A stretch of DNA of 46,566 nucleotides from assembly GCA_031549885.1 (NCBI GenBank), contig JAVBPD010000109.1, positions 1 to 46,566 on the forward strand. Reading direction: 5' to 3'. Source of the stretch: WQUF01 sp031549885. GTDB taxonomy: Bacteria > Bacillota > Clostridia > Clostridiales > Clostridiaceae. The notes beneath the pieces are model-generated. The model did no database searches. It was not told where the DNA came from and was given only the letters and a program-made list of their open reading frames with translations. Below are positions 23,465-32,450 of this stretch, one piece after another (the stretch's first letter is position 1; every line of letters starts with the position of its first letter). The position numbers were made by a program, and so were the translations under genes.

Positions 23465-25057
23465 CTACTCCTTTTTTAACTTAAAATAAAAAACAATAGT
23501 ACTAGCCTTATTGTAACCTCCAATTTCACCATTATGTAATTGTATGATATTTTTTGAAATAGAAAGGCCAAGTCCTGTTCCACCAACGTTTCTATTTCTA
23601 GATTTATCAACTTTATAAAACCTTGTCCAAATTTTTTCAAAATCTTCTGTTGAAATTAACTCTCCTTGGTTTTCAATTTTTACATCTAAATATCCATTGC
23701 AGTCCTCATTTAAGTATATTTTAATATTAGTGTCTTCAAATCCATATTTTATGGCATTAGTAATTAAATTGTTTAACACCTGCTCTATTCTGTTATAATC
23801 TGCATATATGTATTCATCTTGAAACTCAGCTGTAAGAATTTTCATGCCTTTTTCTTTTGCCATTGGTGATAAATTTGTTACAACTTTTTTTAATTGATTA
23901 GAAATATTATAACTCTCTTTATTAATTGCAATATTTCCACCCTCTAACGCTGAAAGATCTAACATATCTTTTATTAGACAATTCATTTTATTAGTTTCAT
24001 CAATAATTACATCTAAGTAATATTCCTCTTCTTCTTGTTCAAAAATCCCATCTTTAATTCCCTCAGCATATCCTTGTATGATGCTAACTGGAGTTTTTAA
24101 ATCATGGCTTACAGCTTCTACAAATTCCTTTCTTATTTTTTCAAGGTTTCTTTCCTTTTCAATATCATTTTCTAATTTTTTATTGTTTTCTCTTAACCTT
24201 TTAAGAGATCTTTGCAAATTAGATGATAATAAATTTAATGATTTGGCAAGGCTTCCAATTTCATCATTATATTTGCTGCTGCATTTCTCACTAAAATCAA
24301 AACTGCTCATTTTTACAGCTACATTGTTAATAGATTTAAGAGGTTTGCTTATAAATCTTGAAAAAATAAGACTAATAATAAATACAATAAAAATACCAAC
24401 TATATAAAAGTACACAAAAAAATCTTTTATACCAGTAACTGCATCATCAATTGGTTGCATAGATGATAATATAAATATATATTTGTAATTTGAATTTGTA
24501 TTATTATTTGTTAATGAGGCATTATCCATAAATGCATAAAGCACCCTTCCATTATATGGAGGCAAATAAGTATCTAAAGTTGCAATGGCACTTTGTTGAT
24601 ATAAGCGATAAAGTTCTTCTTCTATATAAATGCTATTTGCAATCTTTGCTTCATTGCTTACATGTGAATTTTTTTTCATATCTATTTCAGGTTCACATTT
24701 TAAATTTCCGTCAAAAGATAAATGCATATTTTTATCAAAAATAACAACTTTTACATAATAATCATTTTGAAAGTTCTTAATATAATCGCTTTTTTTATAT
24801 TCATCTAACTTATTAAATCCTTTGCCAAAAATATTAATATATTGAATGAAAATATTTACTTTTTTATGCTTATAGTAATCTTCATATGCAAAAACAATAG
24901 TGGCATACATGACAGTTAAAAACAAAATTAAAACAAATGAAGTTATCAAAAATATCTTTGCAGAAATACTTCTAGTTATAACTTTTTTAATATTTGTTTT
25001 CAGTATCTTTAATTTTAAATTCATAATATTATTCCAAAGGCTGAAAACATTGTCCAT
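23465..25057 (-). CDS. Sensor histidine kinase, second tandem copy
   Basis: A 530-residue membrane kinase. TM1 is near residues 33-53, an extracytoplasmic sensor follows to about 210, then TM2 (about 212-235), HAMP, a coiled coil, the H-box AVSHDLKTPVS, N-box NRIEQVLNNLITNAIKYG, and G boxes VGGTGLGLSIS. ATG 25057 follows AAAGGAG. From HAMP to the H-box it is nearly identical to the kinase encoded just upstream, whereas the sensor domain has diverged. It has no dedicated response regulator. It has its own upstream gap of 110 bp with a 20-bp element also found upstream of the response regulator. Confidence 0.93.
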   Translation of the reverse strand: MDNVFSLWNNIMNLKLKILKTNIKKVITRSISAKIFLITSFVLILFLTVMYATIVFAYEDYYKHKKVNIFIQYINIFGKGFNKLDEYKKSDYIKNFQNDYYVKVVIFDKNMHLSFDGNLKCEPEIDMKKNSHVSNEAKIANSIYIEEELYRLYQQSAIATLDTYLPPYNGRVLYAFMDNASLTNNNTNSNYKYIFILSSMQPIDDAVTGIKDFFVYFYIVGIFIVFIISLIFSRFISKPLKSINNVAVKMSSFDFSEKCSSKYNDEIGSLAKSLNLLSSNLQRSLKRLRENNKKLENDIEKERNLEKIRKEFVEAVSHDLKTPVSIIQGYAEGIKDGIFEQEEEEYYLDVIIDETNKMNCLIKDMLDLSALEGGNIAINKESYNISNQLKKVVTNLSPMAKEKGMKILTAEFQDEYIYADYNRIEQVLNNLITNAIKYGFEDTNIKIYLNEDCNGYLDVKIENQGELISTEDFEKIWTRFYKVDKSRNRNVGGTGLGLSISKNIIQLHNGEIGGYNKASTIVFYFKLKKE

Positions 25058-25110
25058 AATAAGTACTCCTTTAGCATTTTCATAATTAGGTATAATAATA
25101 CACTTAATTA

Positions 25111-25130
25111 ATTATACTATAATAGATAAT
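25111..25130. repeat. 20-bp dyad element, copy 1
   Basis: attatactataatagataat, identical to 27511-27530 and in the same orientation. It is an imperfect palindrome (ATTAT-CTAT / ATAG-ATAAT with one extra A). This copy is in the gap upstream of the second kinase; it is a candidate operator for the response regulator. Confidence 0.6.
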
Positions 25131-25167
25131 GCAGTAGGATGTATATATTTAAATTTAAATATATAAG

Positions 25168-26778
25168 CTATTCTTTCTTTAACTTAAAATAAAATACAAT
25201 AGAATTTTCTTTGTTATATCCACCAATTTCACCATTATGCAATTGAATAATATTTTTAGAAATGGCAAGGCCAAGTCCAGTACCACCAGCGTTCCTATTT
25301 CTAGACTTATCAATTTTATAAAATCTTGTCCAAATTTTTTCAAAATCTTCCTTTGAAATTAATTCTCCTTTATTTTCAATTTCTAACTTTATGTACTCAT
25401 CTTTACTTCTAAGTAAAAATATATTAATATCTGTATTTTCATATCCATATTTAATGGCATTTGTTATTAAATTATTAAGCACCTGTTCTATTCTGTTATA
25501 ATCTGCATTTATAAATTCATCTTTAAATGAATTTGTAACGATTTTCATGCCTTTCTCTTTTGCAATTGAAGATAAATTCCTTATGACACTGTTTAACTGC
25601 TCCGAAAAATTGTATTTTTCTTTTTTAATTGCAATATTTCCACCTTCTAAAGCAGAAAGATCGAGCATGTCCTTAATTAAAGAATTCATTTTATTTGTTT
25701 CATCAATTATTACATCTAAATAATGCTCCTGTTCATCTTCTTCAAAAATTCCATCTTTAATTCCTTCAGCATACCCTTGTATAACGCTTACAGGGGTTTT
25801 TAAATCATGACTTACAGCAGCTACAAATTCTTTTCTAATTTTTTCAATGTTCCTTTCCTTTTCAATATCATCCTCTAACTTTTTATTTATTTCCCTTAAC
25901 CTTTTTAAAGATCTTTGCAAATTAGATGATAATAAATTTAATGATTTAGCAAGGCTCCCTATTTCATCTTTATATTTATCACTGCATTTTTCACTAAAAT
26001 CAAAGCTGCTCATCTTAACAGCTACATTGTTAATAGCCTTAAGAGGTTTTGTTATGATGTTAGATAATATAAGGCTAACAATAAATACAACAAAAATACT
26101 TGCAATATAAAAATATATAAAGAATGTTTTTATGCCAACAACTGCATCGTCAATTGGCTGAAGTGGCGACAATATAAATATATAATAATATTGAGGGTAA
26201 GCATTTTCATGAGAGAAATATTTATTTTTACAAATTCCATATATTGCGCCTTCGTTATATGGTGGCAAATATCTATCTATTTTAGTTATTATCCCGCTTC
26301 CTATGATTGTTTGATTTTGATATTCAATTTTCTCATATCCATTATAGTCATATAAAACAGCAGCTAATTTCACATCATTGCTTGGTATATTGCTTTCTAA
26401 AGCATTTACTTTAGTTGTATACTTTTGATTTCCATCAAATTCTACATTCATATCCTTATCAAATATAACAACCTTTACAGCATATGTATTTTCAAATGTA
26501 GTTATATATTGTGCCCTCTCTCCATCTAACTCAAATTCATTAAATTCTCTTCCAAAAGTCGTTATATAATTGGCATAAGTATTTACTTTTTTATGTTTAT
26601 AATAACTATCATATCCACGCACAATGGTCACATACATAATGGTTAAAAACAAAATTAAAACAAGTGAAGTGATGACAAATATTTTAGCAGAAATACTTCT
26701 TGAAATAGTTTTTCTTATATTAATTTTTGGCAAATTAGGAATGTTACGTGCTTTAGTTCTAGACAACTTTGTTCTCAA
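25168..26778 (-). CDS. Sensor histidine kinase, first tandem copy
   Basis: A 536-residue kinase with the same order as its neighbour: TM1 (about 37-57), a long sensor loop, TM2 (about 218-240), HAMP, H-box AVSHDLKTPVS, N-box NRIEQVLNNLITNAIKYG and GGTGLGLAIS. It starts at TTG 26778 (or TTG four codons later) inside the last 20 bases of the response regulator gene, indicating translational coupling. It is therefore the likely cognate kinase, and the downstream copy arose by duplication. Confidence 0.93.
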   Translation of the reverse strand: MRTKLSRTKARNIPNLPKINIRKTISRSISAKIFVITSLVLILFLTIMYVTIVRGYDSYYKHKKVNTYANYITTFGREFNEFELDGERAQYITTFENTYAVKVVIFDKDMNVEFDGNQKYTTKVNALESNIPSNDVKLAAVLYDYNGYEKIEYQNQTIIGSGIITKIDRYLPPYNEGAIYGICKNKYFSHENAYPQYYYIFILSPLQPIDDAVVGIKTFFIYFYIASIFVVFIVSLILSNIITKPLKAINNVAVKMSSFDFSEKCSDKYKDEIGSLAKSLNLLSSNLQRSLKRLREINKKLEDDIEKERNIEKIRKEFVAAVSHDLKTPVSVIQGYAEGIKDGIFEEDEQEHYLDVIIDETNKMNSLIKDMLDLSALEGGNIAIKKEKYNFSEQLNSVIRNLSSIAKEKGMKIVTNSFKDEFINADYNRIEQVLNNLITNAIKYGYENTDINIFLLRSKDEYIKLEIENKGELISKEDFEKIWTRFYKIDKSRNRNAGGTGLGLAISKNIIQLHNGEIGGYNKENSIVFYFKLKKE

Positions 26779-27448
26779 ATTTGTACCCTATTCCTCTAAT
26801 TGTATATATATAGTTGTTTTTATCAGATATTTTCCTTCTAATCCTTTTAATATTTGTATCAACGACTCTCTCATCCCCGTCAAAATCCATTCCCCAAATC
26901 GCAGCAAGGATTTTTTCTCGCGTAAGAAGTATTCCTTTATTTCTAATTAAATAAACTAATAAATTAAACTCAGTTAAAGAAAAATAAACTTCATTTCCAT
27001 CAATTATCACAGTATGAGACTCTAAGTCAATCTTTATGCTTCCAAATTCAAGCACTTTATCTTGATTTTTTACAACTTCTTTTTTCTCATAACCTCTATT
27101 TTTAATTGAATTTACTTCAGCCATTAATACTTTTGGGCTTATAGGCTTGGTCAAATATTTATCAGCGCCATAATTTAAACCTTGAAGTTTATCGTCATCT
27201 TCTTCCTTAGCTGTAAGCATAATAACAGGAACATTTGACTTTTTTCTAATGTACTTTAAGACACCAAAGCCATCAATAAGAGGCATCATAACATCAAGTA
27301 TTACAATATCAATATCATTGTTATTAAAAACTTCAATAGCCTCAGCGCCGTCGCTTGCTTCAAAAATATAATAGCCTTCTTTTTTTAAATAAGCTACAAT
27401 AAGCTTTCTCATTCTATCTTCATCCTCAGCAATTAAAACATTATCCAT
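26759..27448 (-). CDS. OmpR-family response regulator
   Basis: 229 residues: a receiver domain with acidic pocket AEDED, phospho-acceptor Asp52 in VILDVMMP, and Lys in YLTKPISP; then a winged-helix output domain (VYFSLTEFNLLVYLIRNKG, VDTNIKRIRRKI, IRGIGYKFE). The ATG at 27448 heads the operon RR-HK-HK-YihY. It is divergent from the aldose epimerase gene; the dyad element at 27511-27530 lies in this shared region. Confidence 0.95.
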   Translation of the reverse strand: MDNVLIAEDEDRMRKLIVAYLKKEGYYIFEASDGAEAIEVFNNNDIDIVILDVMMPLIDGFGVLKYIRKKSNVPVIMLTAKEEDDDKLQGLNYGADKYLTKPISPKVLMAEVNSIKNRGYEKKEVVKNQDKVLEFGSIKIDLESHTVIIDGNEVYFSLTEFNLLVYLIRNKGILLTREKILAAIWGMDFDGDERVVDTNIKRIRRKISDKNNYIYTIRGIGYKFENKVV

Positions 27449-27510
27449 TGTAACACAACACCCCCTTTAAAACTTTAAATCCTTTTTCTACTCTAATAAT
27501 GTTATAATTG

Positions 27511-27530
27511 ATTATACTATAATAGATAAT
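27511..27530. repeat. 20-bp dyad element, copy 2
   Basis: Identical to 25111-25130. It lies in the divergent gap, 62 bases upstream of the response regulator and 17 bases upstream of the aldose epimerase start. Its centre contains TATAAT, so it may overlap the -10 box of the plus-strand gene. Confidence 0.6.
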
Positions 27531-27546
27531 AGAAAAGGAGATTTGT

Positions 27547-28440
27547 ATGCAAATTCAAATAAAAAACGAGCATCTTACCTGTGCAATTAATGAAAATGGC
27601 GCAGAGATTATTTTATTAAGAAATAATGAAAATATTGATTTTTTATGGAATGGCAATGAGAAATTTTGGTCTGGAATATCTCCAATACTTTTTCCCATTG
27701 TAGGAGTATTAAAAGACAACACATATAAAGTAAATGGAGAATTTTTTAATTTAAATAGACACGGTTTTGCTAAAGATTCAAATTTTAAATTAATTGAAAA
27801 AGAAGAAGCAAATTGCTCATTTTTGTTAGAATATAGTGAAGATACACTTAAAGAATATCCATTTAAATTTATGCTAAAAGTACATTATAGCCTAATAGAA
27901 AATAATCTAAATATTTGCTATGAAGTCCAAAATGTTGATGATAAAGATATGTACTTTTCCATAGGATCCCATCCAGCATTTAAATTCCCTTTATTTGAAA
28001 GTGAAAATTTCGACGATTATTATTTAGAATTTTCAAATCATGAAACCCTATCTAATTACAAGGTAACTGAAGGTGGGCTTATAAAAAGAGAGCCTACTCC
28101 ATTTTTAAAAAATCAAAATAAAATTTTAAATATTAAAGATATAATAATAAAAGAAAATACCTTGGTTTTAAAGGATGTTGGATCTGATTACATATCTATA
28201 AAAAACATAAAAAATCCATACGAAATAAAAGTTAAAATCAAAAATCATTATTATTTAGGCATATGGTCTTTTTCTAAAGATGCTCCATTTATCTGCATTG
28301 AGCCTTGGTATGGAATTGGAGATTATGAAGATTCCCATGGTAAATTAACACACAAGGATGGAATAATTAAGTTAAACTCAAATGAAATATTCGCCTGTGA
28401 TTATTCAATTACAATTAACAAAAATAGCCTACCATTTTAA
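27547..28440 (+). CDS. Aldose 1-epimerase family protein (LacX-like)
   Basis: 297 residues of the galactose-mutarotase fold. The family's segments are recognisable: ENGAEIILLRNNENIDFLWN, FPIVGVLKDNTYKVNG, NRHGFAKDSNF (catalytic His/Arg region), YFSIGSHPAFKFP and WSFSKDAPFICIEPWYGIGD. It belongs to the LacX/YihR-type group, whose physiological sugar is usually not known. ATG 27547 follows AAAAGGAGA. The end overlaps a terminator shared with dfrA. Confidence 0.88.
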   Translation: MQIQIKNEHLTCAINENGAEIILLRNNENIDFLWNGNEKFWSGISPILFPIVGVLKDNTYKVNGEFFNLNRHGFAKDSNFKLIEKEEANCSFLLEYSEDTLKEYPFKFMLKVHYSLIENNLNICYEVQNVDDKDMYFSIGSHPAFKFPLFESENFDDYYLEFSNHETLSNYKVTEGGLIKREPTPFLKNQNKILNIKDIIIKENTLVLKDVGSDYISIKNIKNPYEIKVKIKNHYYLGIWSFSKDAPFICIEPWYGIGDYEDSHGKLTHKDGIIKLNSNEIFACDYSITINKNSLPF

Positions 28441-28453
28441 AGGAGGCTATTTT
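28421..28453. terminator. Bidirectional hairpin over two convergent stop codons
   Basis: aaaatagcct (28421-28430) pairs with aggctatttt (28444-28453). The epimerase stop (28438-28440) is in the loop and the dfrA stop (28449-28447) in the right arm. T-rich DNA follows on the plus side (tttatttttt). Confidence 0.75.
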
Positions 28454-28932
28454 ATTTTTTTATAAACTAAGAATTCATATTTAATATCTAAATATTCCCT
28501 GACACCTTGGCTTTCTATAAGCTTCCACTTTCCTTCATCAATTTTTTCAAAATATTTATCCCCTGCAAAATCTTTGTATATCTTTGTAATATATAAACAT
28601 TCACAATAAGGCATAAGCATTTTATATATTTCTGCTCCACCTATTACAAAGTTCTCTTTATCATCAAAAATATATTTGTTAATTTCAGAAATATCATGTA
28701 CTATTTCCACATCAGAATTTTTAAAAGCATAGCTTTTATCTCTTGTTAATACAACGTTCTTTCTTTCTTTAAGAGGTTTTCCTAAAGATTCTAAAGTTTT
28801 TCTACCCATAATTACTGATTTATTAAGAGTCTTTTCTTTAAAATATTTTAAATCATCGGGAATATGCCAAGGCAATTTATTATCAATTCCAATAACATTA
28901 TTATTTCCCATTGCTACTATAATGCTCAGCAC
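28447..28932 (-). CDS. dfrA: Dihydrofolate reductase
   Basis: A 161-residue chromosomal-type DHFR: IVAMGNNNVIGIDNKLPWHIPDDLKYFK (active-site Asp in IPDD), VIMGRKTLESLG, VVLTRD and NFVIGGAEIYKMLMP with the NADPH-binding glycine pair. It regenerates tetrahydrofolate after thymidylate synthesis. It begins at GTG 28932 immediately after the TAA of thyA, with no gap; translation is coupled and the ribosome site lies in the thyA end. Confidence 0.95.
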   Translation of the reverse strand: MLSIIVAMGNNNVIGIDNKLPWHIPDDLKYFKEKTLNKSVIMGRKTLESLGKPLKERKNVVLTRDKSYAFKNSDVEIVHDISEINKYIFDDKENFVIGGAEIYKMLMPYCECLYITKIYKDFAGDKYFEKIDEGKWKLIESQGVREYLDIKYEFLVYKKIK

Positions 28933-29724
28933 TTAAACGCTCACCTCCATCTTTATAGCATCATGATATTTATAATCCTCTAAAATTATATCGTCTATTG
29001 TAAAATCATAAAAATTTTTAATATGATTATTTAATTTTAAAACTGGTGAATCATAATCCATATTTTCTCTTTCAAGTTGCATTTTCATGCCCTCTATCTG
29101 ATTTTCATATATGTGAGCATTGTTTATTACATGTGTAAAAAGCCCTGGCTTTAAATTGGTTACATGTGCTATTAAATGAACTAAAACAGCATATTGAGCC
29201 ATATTAAATGGAATTCCAAGCGGAACATCTCCACTTCTTTGGATAAGCATGCAATTTAAAAATCCATCGCACACATCCCACATTGTCATAAAAGCGCATG
29301 GGTATAAAGTTCCTCCATCTAAATGAGGTATTTGCCAAAGGGATAAAATATGCCTTCTTCCTTGAGGATCATTTATTAAACCATCTATTAATTTGTCTAT
29401 TTGTTTATATTTTTCAACTACAAAGCCATAAGAAGTTCCAATGGTATAATTTTCATCAACCCACTTATCCCATATATGTACATTTTGCTCATTGAGAAGT
29501 TTAACATTATTGCTCTGATCCCTATAAATCCAAAGAAGTTCTTTAACACAAGTTTTAAATGCAACAAATTTAGTTGTTAATATAGGAAATTCCATTCTTA
29601 AATCAAAATTTAATATCCTATGTGGAAGCTTATAAGTGTTTACACCTGTTCTATTTTTATCATAATAACCTCTTTCCAATATATCTTTAACAAGCTGTAA
29701 ATATTGTTTATCTGCACTACTCAT
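28933..29724 (-). CDS. thyA: Thymidylate synthase (ThyA)
   Basis: A 263-residue folate-dependent synthase converting dUMP to dTMP. Landmarks are LDLRMEFPILTTK-like FDLRMEFPILTTKFVAFK, ELLWIYRDQSN, NVHIWDKW, DPQGRRHILSLWQ and the catalytic Cys in LYPCAFMTMWDV. It also has RSGDVPLGIPFNMAQYA and HVINNAHIYENQIE. The His that usually follows the catalytic Cys (PCH) is Ala here; the B. subtilis/phi3T-type ThyA also lacks it (PCV), so this is a known sub-class. ATG follows AAGGGTGAT. It forms an operon with dfrA. Confidence 0.93.
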   Translation of the reverse strand: MSSADKQYLQLVKDILERGYYDKNRTGVNTYKLPHRILNFDLRMEFPILTTKFVAFKTCVKELLWIYRDQSNNVKLLNEQNVHIWDKWVDENYTIGTSYGFVVEKYKQIDKLIDGLINDPQGRRHILSLWQIPHLDGGTLYPCAFMTMWDVCDGFLNCMLIQRSGDVPLGIPFNMAQYAVLVHLIAHVTNLKPGLFTHVINNAHIYENQIEGMKMQLERENMDYDSPVLKLNNHIKNFYDFTIDDIILEDYKYHDAIKMEVSV

Positions 29725-29997
29725 AAAATCACCCTTAACAATGTTTTTGTTTTATTATAACATAAAATATATAAATTAATAATATGTTAATTATTTACAA
29801 ATGTATAATATAATTTAATTTTATAATAATTATTTAATTATTTTTCATAAAATATATACTTATAAGCTGAAATATGGTAAAATTTATATTGACTAACTAC
29901 ATGGGTAATTATAGTCTTAATAATATTATTTTATAAACTCTTGAGTTTTAATTTATTTAATTTATTTAATTTGTTTAACTAGAGGTGAACTTATACT
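29725..29997. promoter_or_regulatory. Divergent gap, thyA / small protein
   Basis: 273 bp, very AT-rich, no gene. A TTGACT (29889-29894) and TATAGT pair with a short 15-base spacer is the only promoter-like pair I see for the plus-strand small gene. Three repeats of tttaattta occur just before its AGAGGTGA ribosome site. Confidence 0.3.
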
Positions 29998-30318
29998 ATG
30001 GATGAAAAGCAATTTAAAGAAACAATCCTTAAGGTGTTTAAAGAAGGTAGGATTAGTACAGATTTTACAATTTATTTATTGGACAAATTATATTATAAAC
30101 CTAATAATATTAACATTTCTTCTCAAAATAAGCTTGCAAAGAGCATGGAGTACATTTTTGAATTATTAGGTGAAGGAAAAGTAAGCACAGAACATGCCGT
30201 TACCTTTTTAAAACATATACAGGTACCTTTAGATAGCCACAGAATATATTTAATTGAGAGTTTAGCAAAAAAGAGAATTACATATGATGAATGTAATGCA
30301 TTTTTCTATTTAGTATAA
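29998..30318 (+). CDS. Small protein with SHOCT-like helical repeats
   Basis: A 106-residue cytoplasmic protein of unknown function. A short motif recurs: FKEGRISTDFTIYLLDKL (about residues 14-31), LGEGKVSTEHAVTFLKHI (about 57-74) and a degenerate third AKKRITYDECNAFF (about 90-103). The pattern (E)G-[RK]-[IV]-S-T-x-x-[AT]-[VI]-x-[FY]-L resembles the short C-terminal helices of SHOCT domains. ATG 29998 follows AGAGGTGA. It is monocistronic and ends at a terminator. Confidence 0.7.
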   Translation: MDEKQFKETILKVFKEGRISTDFTIYLLDKLYYKPNNINISSQNKLAKSMEYIFELLGEGKVSTEHAVTFLKHIQVPLDSHRIYLIESLAKKRITYDECNAFFYLV

Positions 30319-30331
30319 TTAGTTTTTTAAT

Positions 30332-30363
30332 AAGGCAGGAAGAATAAATTTTCTTTCTGCCTT
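30332..30363 (+). terminator. Terminator after the small repeat protein
   Basis: 12-bp stem (one G-U) aaggcaggaaga/tctttctgcctt with an 8-base loop, followed by ttgttt. Confidence 0.75.
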
Positions 30364-30383
30364 TTGTTTAAAATAAAAAAAAA

Positions 30384-30412
30384 GAAACTATATAGGACAA
30401 TTATATAGTTTC
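30384..30412 (-). terminator. Terminator of the NlpC/P60 gene
   Basis: 11-bp stem gaaactatata/tatatagtttc, followed in the minus direction by a run of nine T. Confidence 0.85.
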
Positions 30413-30507
30413 CTCTCTCATTATGTTTTAATAAATGTATTAATTAACTTCATATGTATAAATATGTTCATTACGTTTTTAGCTTGTATAAGTTATCAAA
30501 AATACTG

Positions 30508-31704
30508 TTACCTATATCTTCTGGCTCCTGCATAATCACTCATATAAGCTATCTTAGTATATTTTACTACGTCTCCAAAGGTAGGAGCATGAATCATTGT
30601 GCCATTTCCCACATATATTCCAACATGATAAGCTGGATATCCAAAAAACACTAAATCTCCTGGTTCAGGTGTAGAAACAGCATACCCTGCATTTTGTTGA
30701 TCTGCTGCTACTCTAGGAATCGAAATCCCTGCTGCATTTATATAACAATATTGAGTTAATCCTGAACAATCAAATCCTGATGGGCTTGTCCCGCCCCAAA
30801 CATAAGGAACACCAAGAAATTGCGATGCATAACTTGGGATATTACCTTGTCCAGCACTAGCTCCTCTGTTAACTTGTTGCTGTGGTTCTGGCTCTTGTTG
30901 CACTTCTTGTTGAACTACATTATCATTATTAGTAGCAACATTACTGCTTGCCACCATATTGTTGTTTGTAGCAACATTGTTTGAATTAGAATTACTTGAT
31001 GCCGTAGTAGAAGGTTGAATAACTGGTCTAACTAATTCTTCTATTTGCCTATTTAATTCAGCTATTTCATTTTTATATTTATCTTGTTTAGAGTTTAATT
31101 CACTTCTTTTACCTTCATATTCTACTTTAAGGCTGTTTAAATCATCAACTGTTTTCTGTTTCTCATTTCTTAAACTGCTTAATTGATCTTTTTGGCTTAC
31201 AAGCTCGTCCATATTTTTATTAATTTCGTCTTGTTTCTTCTTCATTTCATTAATAACTTTTTGATCGTAGTCCACAGCTTTTTGCGCAAGCTCAATCCTA
31301 GTAACTATATTTTCTACGCTATTCATTGAAAGAATGTAAGATAAATAATCAAATTTTCCTTTTTTGTATATTTCAACCAGTCTATCTCCGTATTCCTTCT
31401 CTTTATTTGACTTATCGTCTTTAGCTTTGTTAAGGTCGTTATTTGTTCTTTCAATATTTCCTTCTACAACCGTTATTTTGTTATCTGTGTCTTGAACCTC
31501 TCCCATAGCTTGTTCAATCTTATTATTTGTCTGCTGTATTTCGCTTTCCATCTTCCCAAGTTCTCTCATGACTTTGTCTAGTTCTGTTTGGTTTACCCCA
31601 ATCTCATTTCTCAAATCATCTACATTAGTCGCATATACCGGGAAAAAGTTGGACAATAATGTAAATGTTAACAATGAAGCAATAATGCAAATTTTTCTCT
31701 TCAT
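30508..31704 (-). CDS. Secreted NlpC/P60 peptidoglycan hydrolase with coiled coil
   Basis: 398 residues: signal peptide (1-25, ending VYATN), a long heptad-rich coiled coil of the PcsB/CwlO type (about 28-235), an Asn/Ser/Val/Gln low-complexity linker (about 235-282, repeated NVATNN and QEPQ units) and a C-terminal NlpC/P60 domain. Catalytic residues are Cys313 in GFDCSGL, His360 in YHVGIYVG and His372 in MIHAPT. It hydrolyses D-Glu-Lys/DAP-type bonds in stem peptides. Homologous coiled coils are controlled by FtsEX in other Firmicutes. ATG follows AGGAGGAAAT. Confidence 0.92.
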   Translation of the reverse strand: MKRKICIIASLLTFTLLSNFFPVYATNVDDLRNEIGVNQTELDKVMRELGKMESEIQQTNNKIEQAMGEVQDTDNKITVVEGNIERTNNDLNKAKDDKSNKEKEYGDRLVEIYKKGKFDYLSYILSMNSVENIVTRIELAQKAVDYDQKVINEMKKKQDEINKNMDELVSQKDQLSSLRNEKQKTVDDLNSLKVEYEGKRSELNSKQDKYKNEIAELNRQIEELVRPVIQPSTTASSNSNSNNVATNNNMVASSNVATNNDNVVQQEVQQEPEPQQQVNRGASAGQGNIPSYASQFLGVPYVWGGTSPSGFDCSGLTQYCYINAAGISIPRVAADQQNAGYAVSTPEPGDLVFFGYPAYHVGIYVGNGTMIHAPTFGDVVKYTKIAYMSDYAGARRYR

Positions 31705-31977
31705 ATTTCCTCCTAATGAATGATATCAAACATATACTATTTCTCTTGTAATATCTTTGCATTTATGTGAATACTATATAGTTAATTCTATTAATTAAAA
31801 TTTAAAATGTCAACCCTCAAAATTCACATTTTCAATCAATAATATTACGTTTTATGATTTTGTATAAAATATAGAGAAAATATAGGGAAATTTATTTTGC
31901 AAGTTTATTGATATTTAATCTAAATATTATTATCATTTATATTGTATGCAAAATAATTAAAGCGGAGGAAACTTGTG

Positions 31978-32400
31978 ATGAAAATAGTTGATGAATTTAA
32001 GGAATTTATCAATAGGGGTAATGTTATGGATCTTGCTGTTGGTGTAATTATTGGAGGCGCATTTAGCAAGATAGTATCTTCTTTAGTAGATGATATTATT
32101 ATGCCAATAATCGGTATTTTTGTTAATCAAAATTTTATTGATTTAAAAATTGTAGTACGCAATTCAGAAATAACTTATGGTATGTTCATTCAAAATGTAA
32201 TTGACTTTTTTCTAATTGCCATATCAATTTTCTTCATGGTTAAATTGATAAATGTCTTTAGAAAGAAAGAAAAAGAAGAGGATGCAGAAATTGAAAGCCT
32301 AGCATCAGAACCATTAGAGCAAGAAACATTAGACCAAGAGCCATCAATGGAAGAAGTTTTATTAACAGAAATAAGGGATTTATTAAAAGAACAAAAATAA
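31978..32400 (+). CDS. mscL: Large-conductance mechanosensitive channel
   Basis: 140 residues from ATG 31978 (GGAGGAA at 7 bases; a GTG one codon earlier is too close). FKEFINRGNVMDLAVGVIIGGAFSKIV is the amphipathic S1 helix plus TM1 pore helix; DDIIMPIIG closes it. TM2 is around 65-88, then an acidic cytoplasmic helix ends in ELRDLLKEQ-like EIRDLLKEQK. The acidic linker (EEDAEIESLASEPLEQ) is longer than in E. coli. The channel releases solutes on osmotic downshock. Confidence 0.95.
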   Translation: MKIVDEFKEFINRGNVMDLAVGVIIGGAFSKIVSSLVDDIIMPIIGIFVNQNFIDLKIVVRNSEITYGMFIQNVIDFFLIAISIFFMVKLINVFRKKEKEEDAEIESLASEPLEQETLDQEPSMEEVLLTEIRDLLKEQK

Positions 32401-32450
32401 AAAGCAATTAATATTGACATCAACTGCTCTTCTTAAATTAATATGACCTT

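Noticed and set aside
23465..26778. Assembly artefact producing two copies of one kinase
   Set aside because: The sensor domains and many synonymous positions differ along the whole length, so these are true paralogues.
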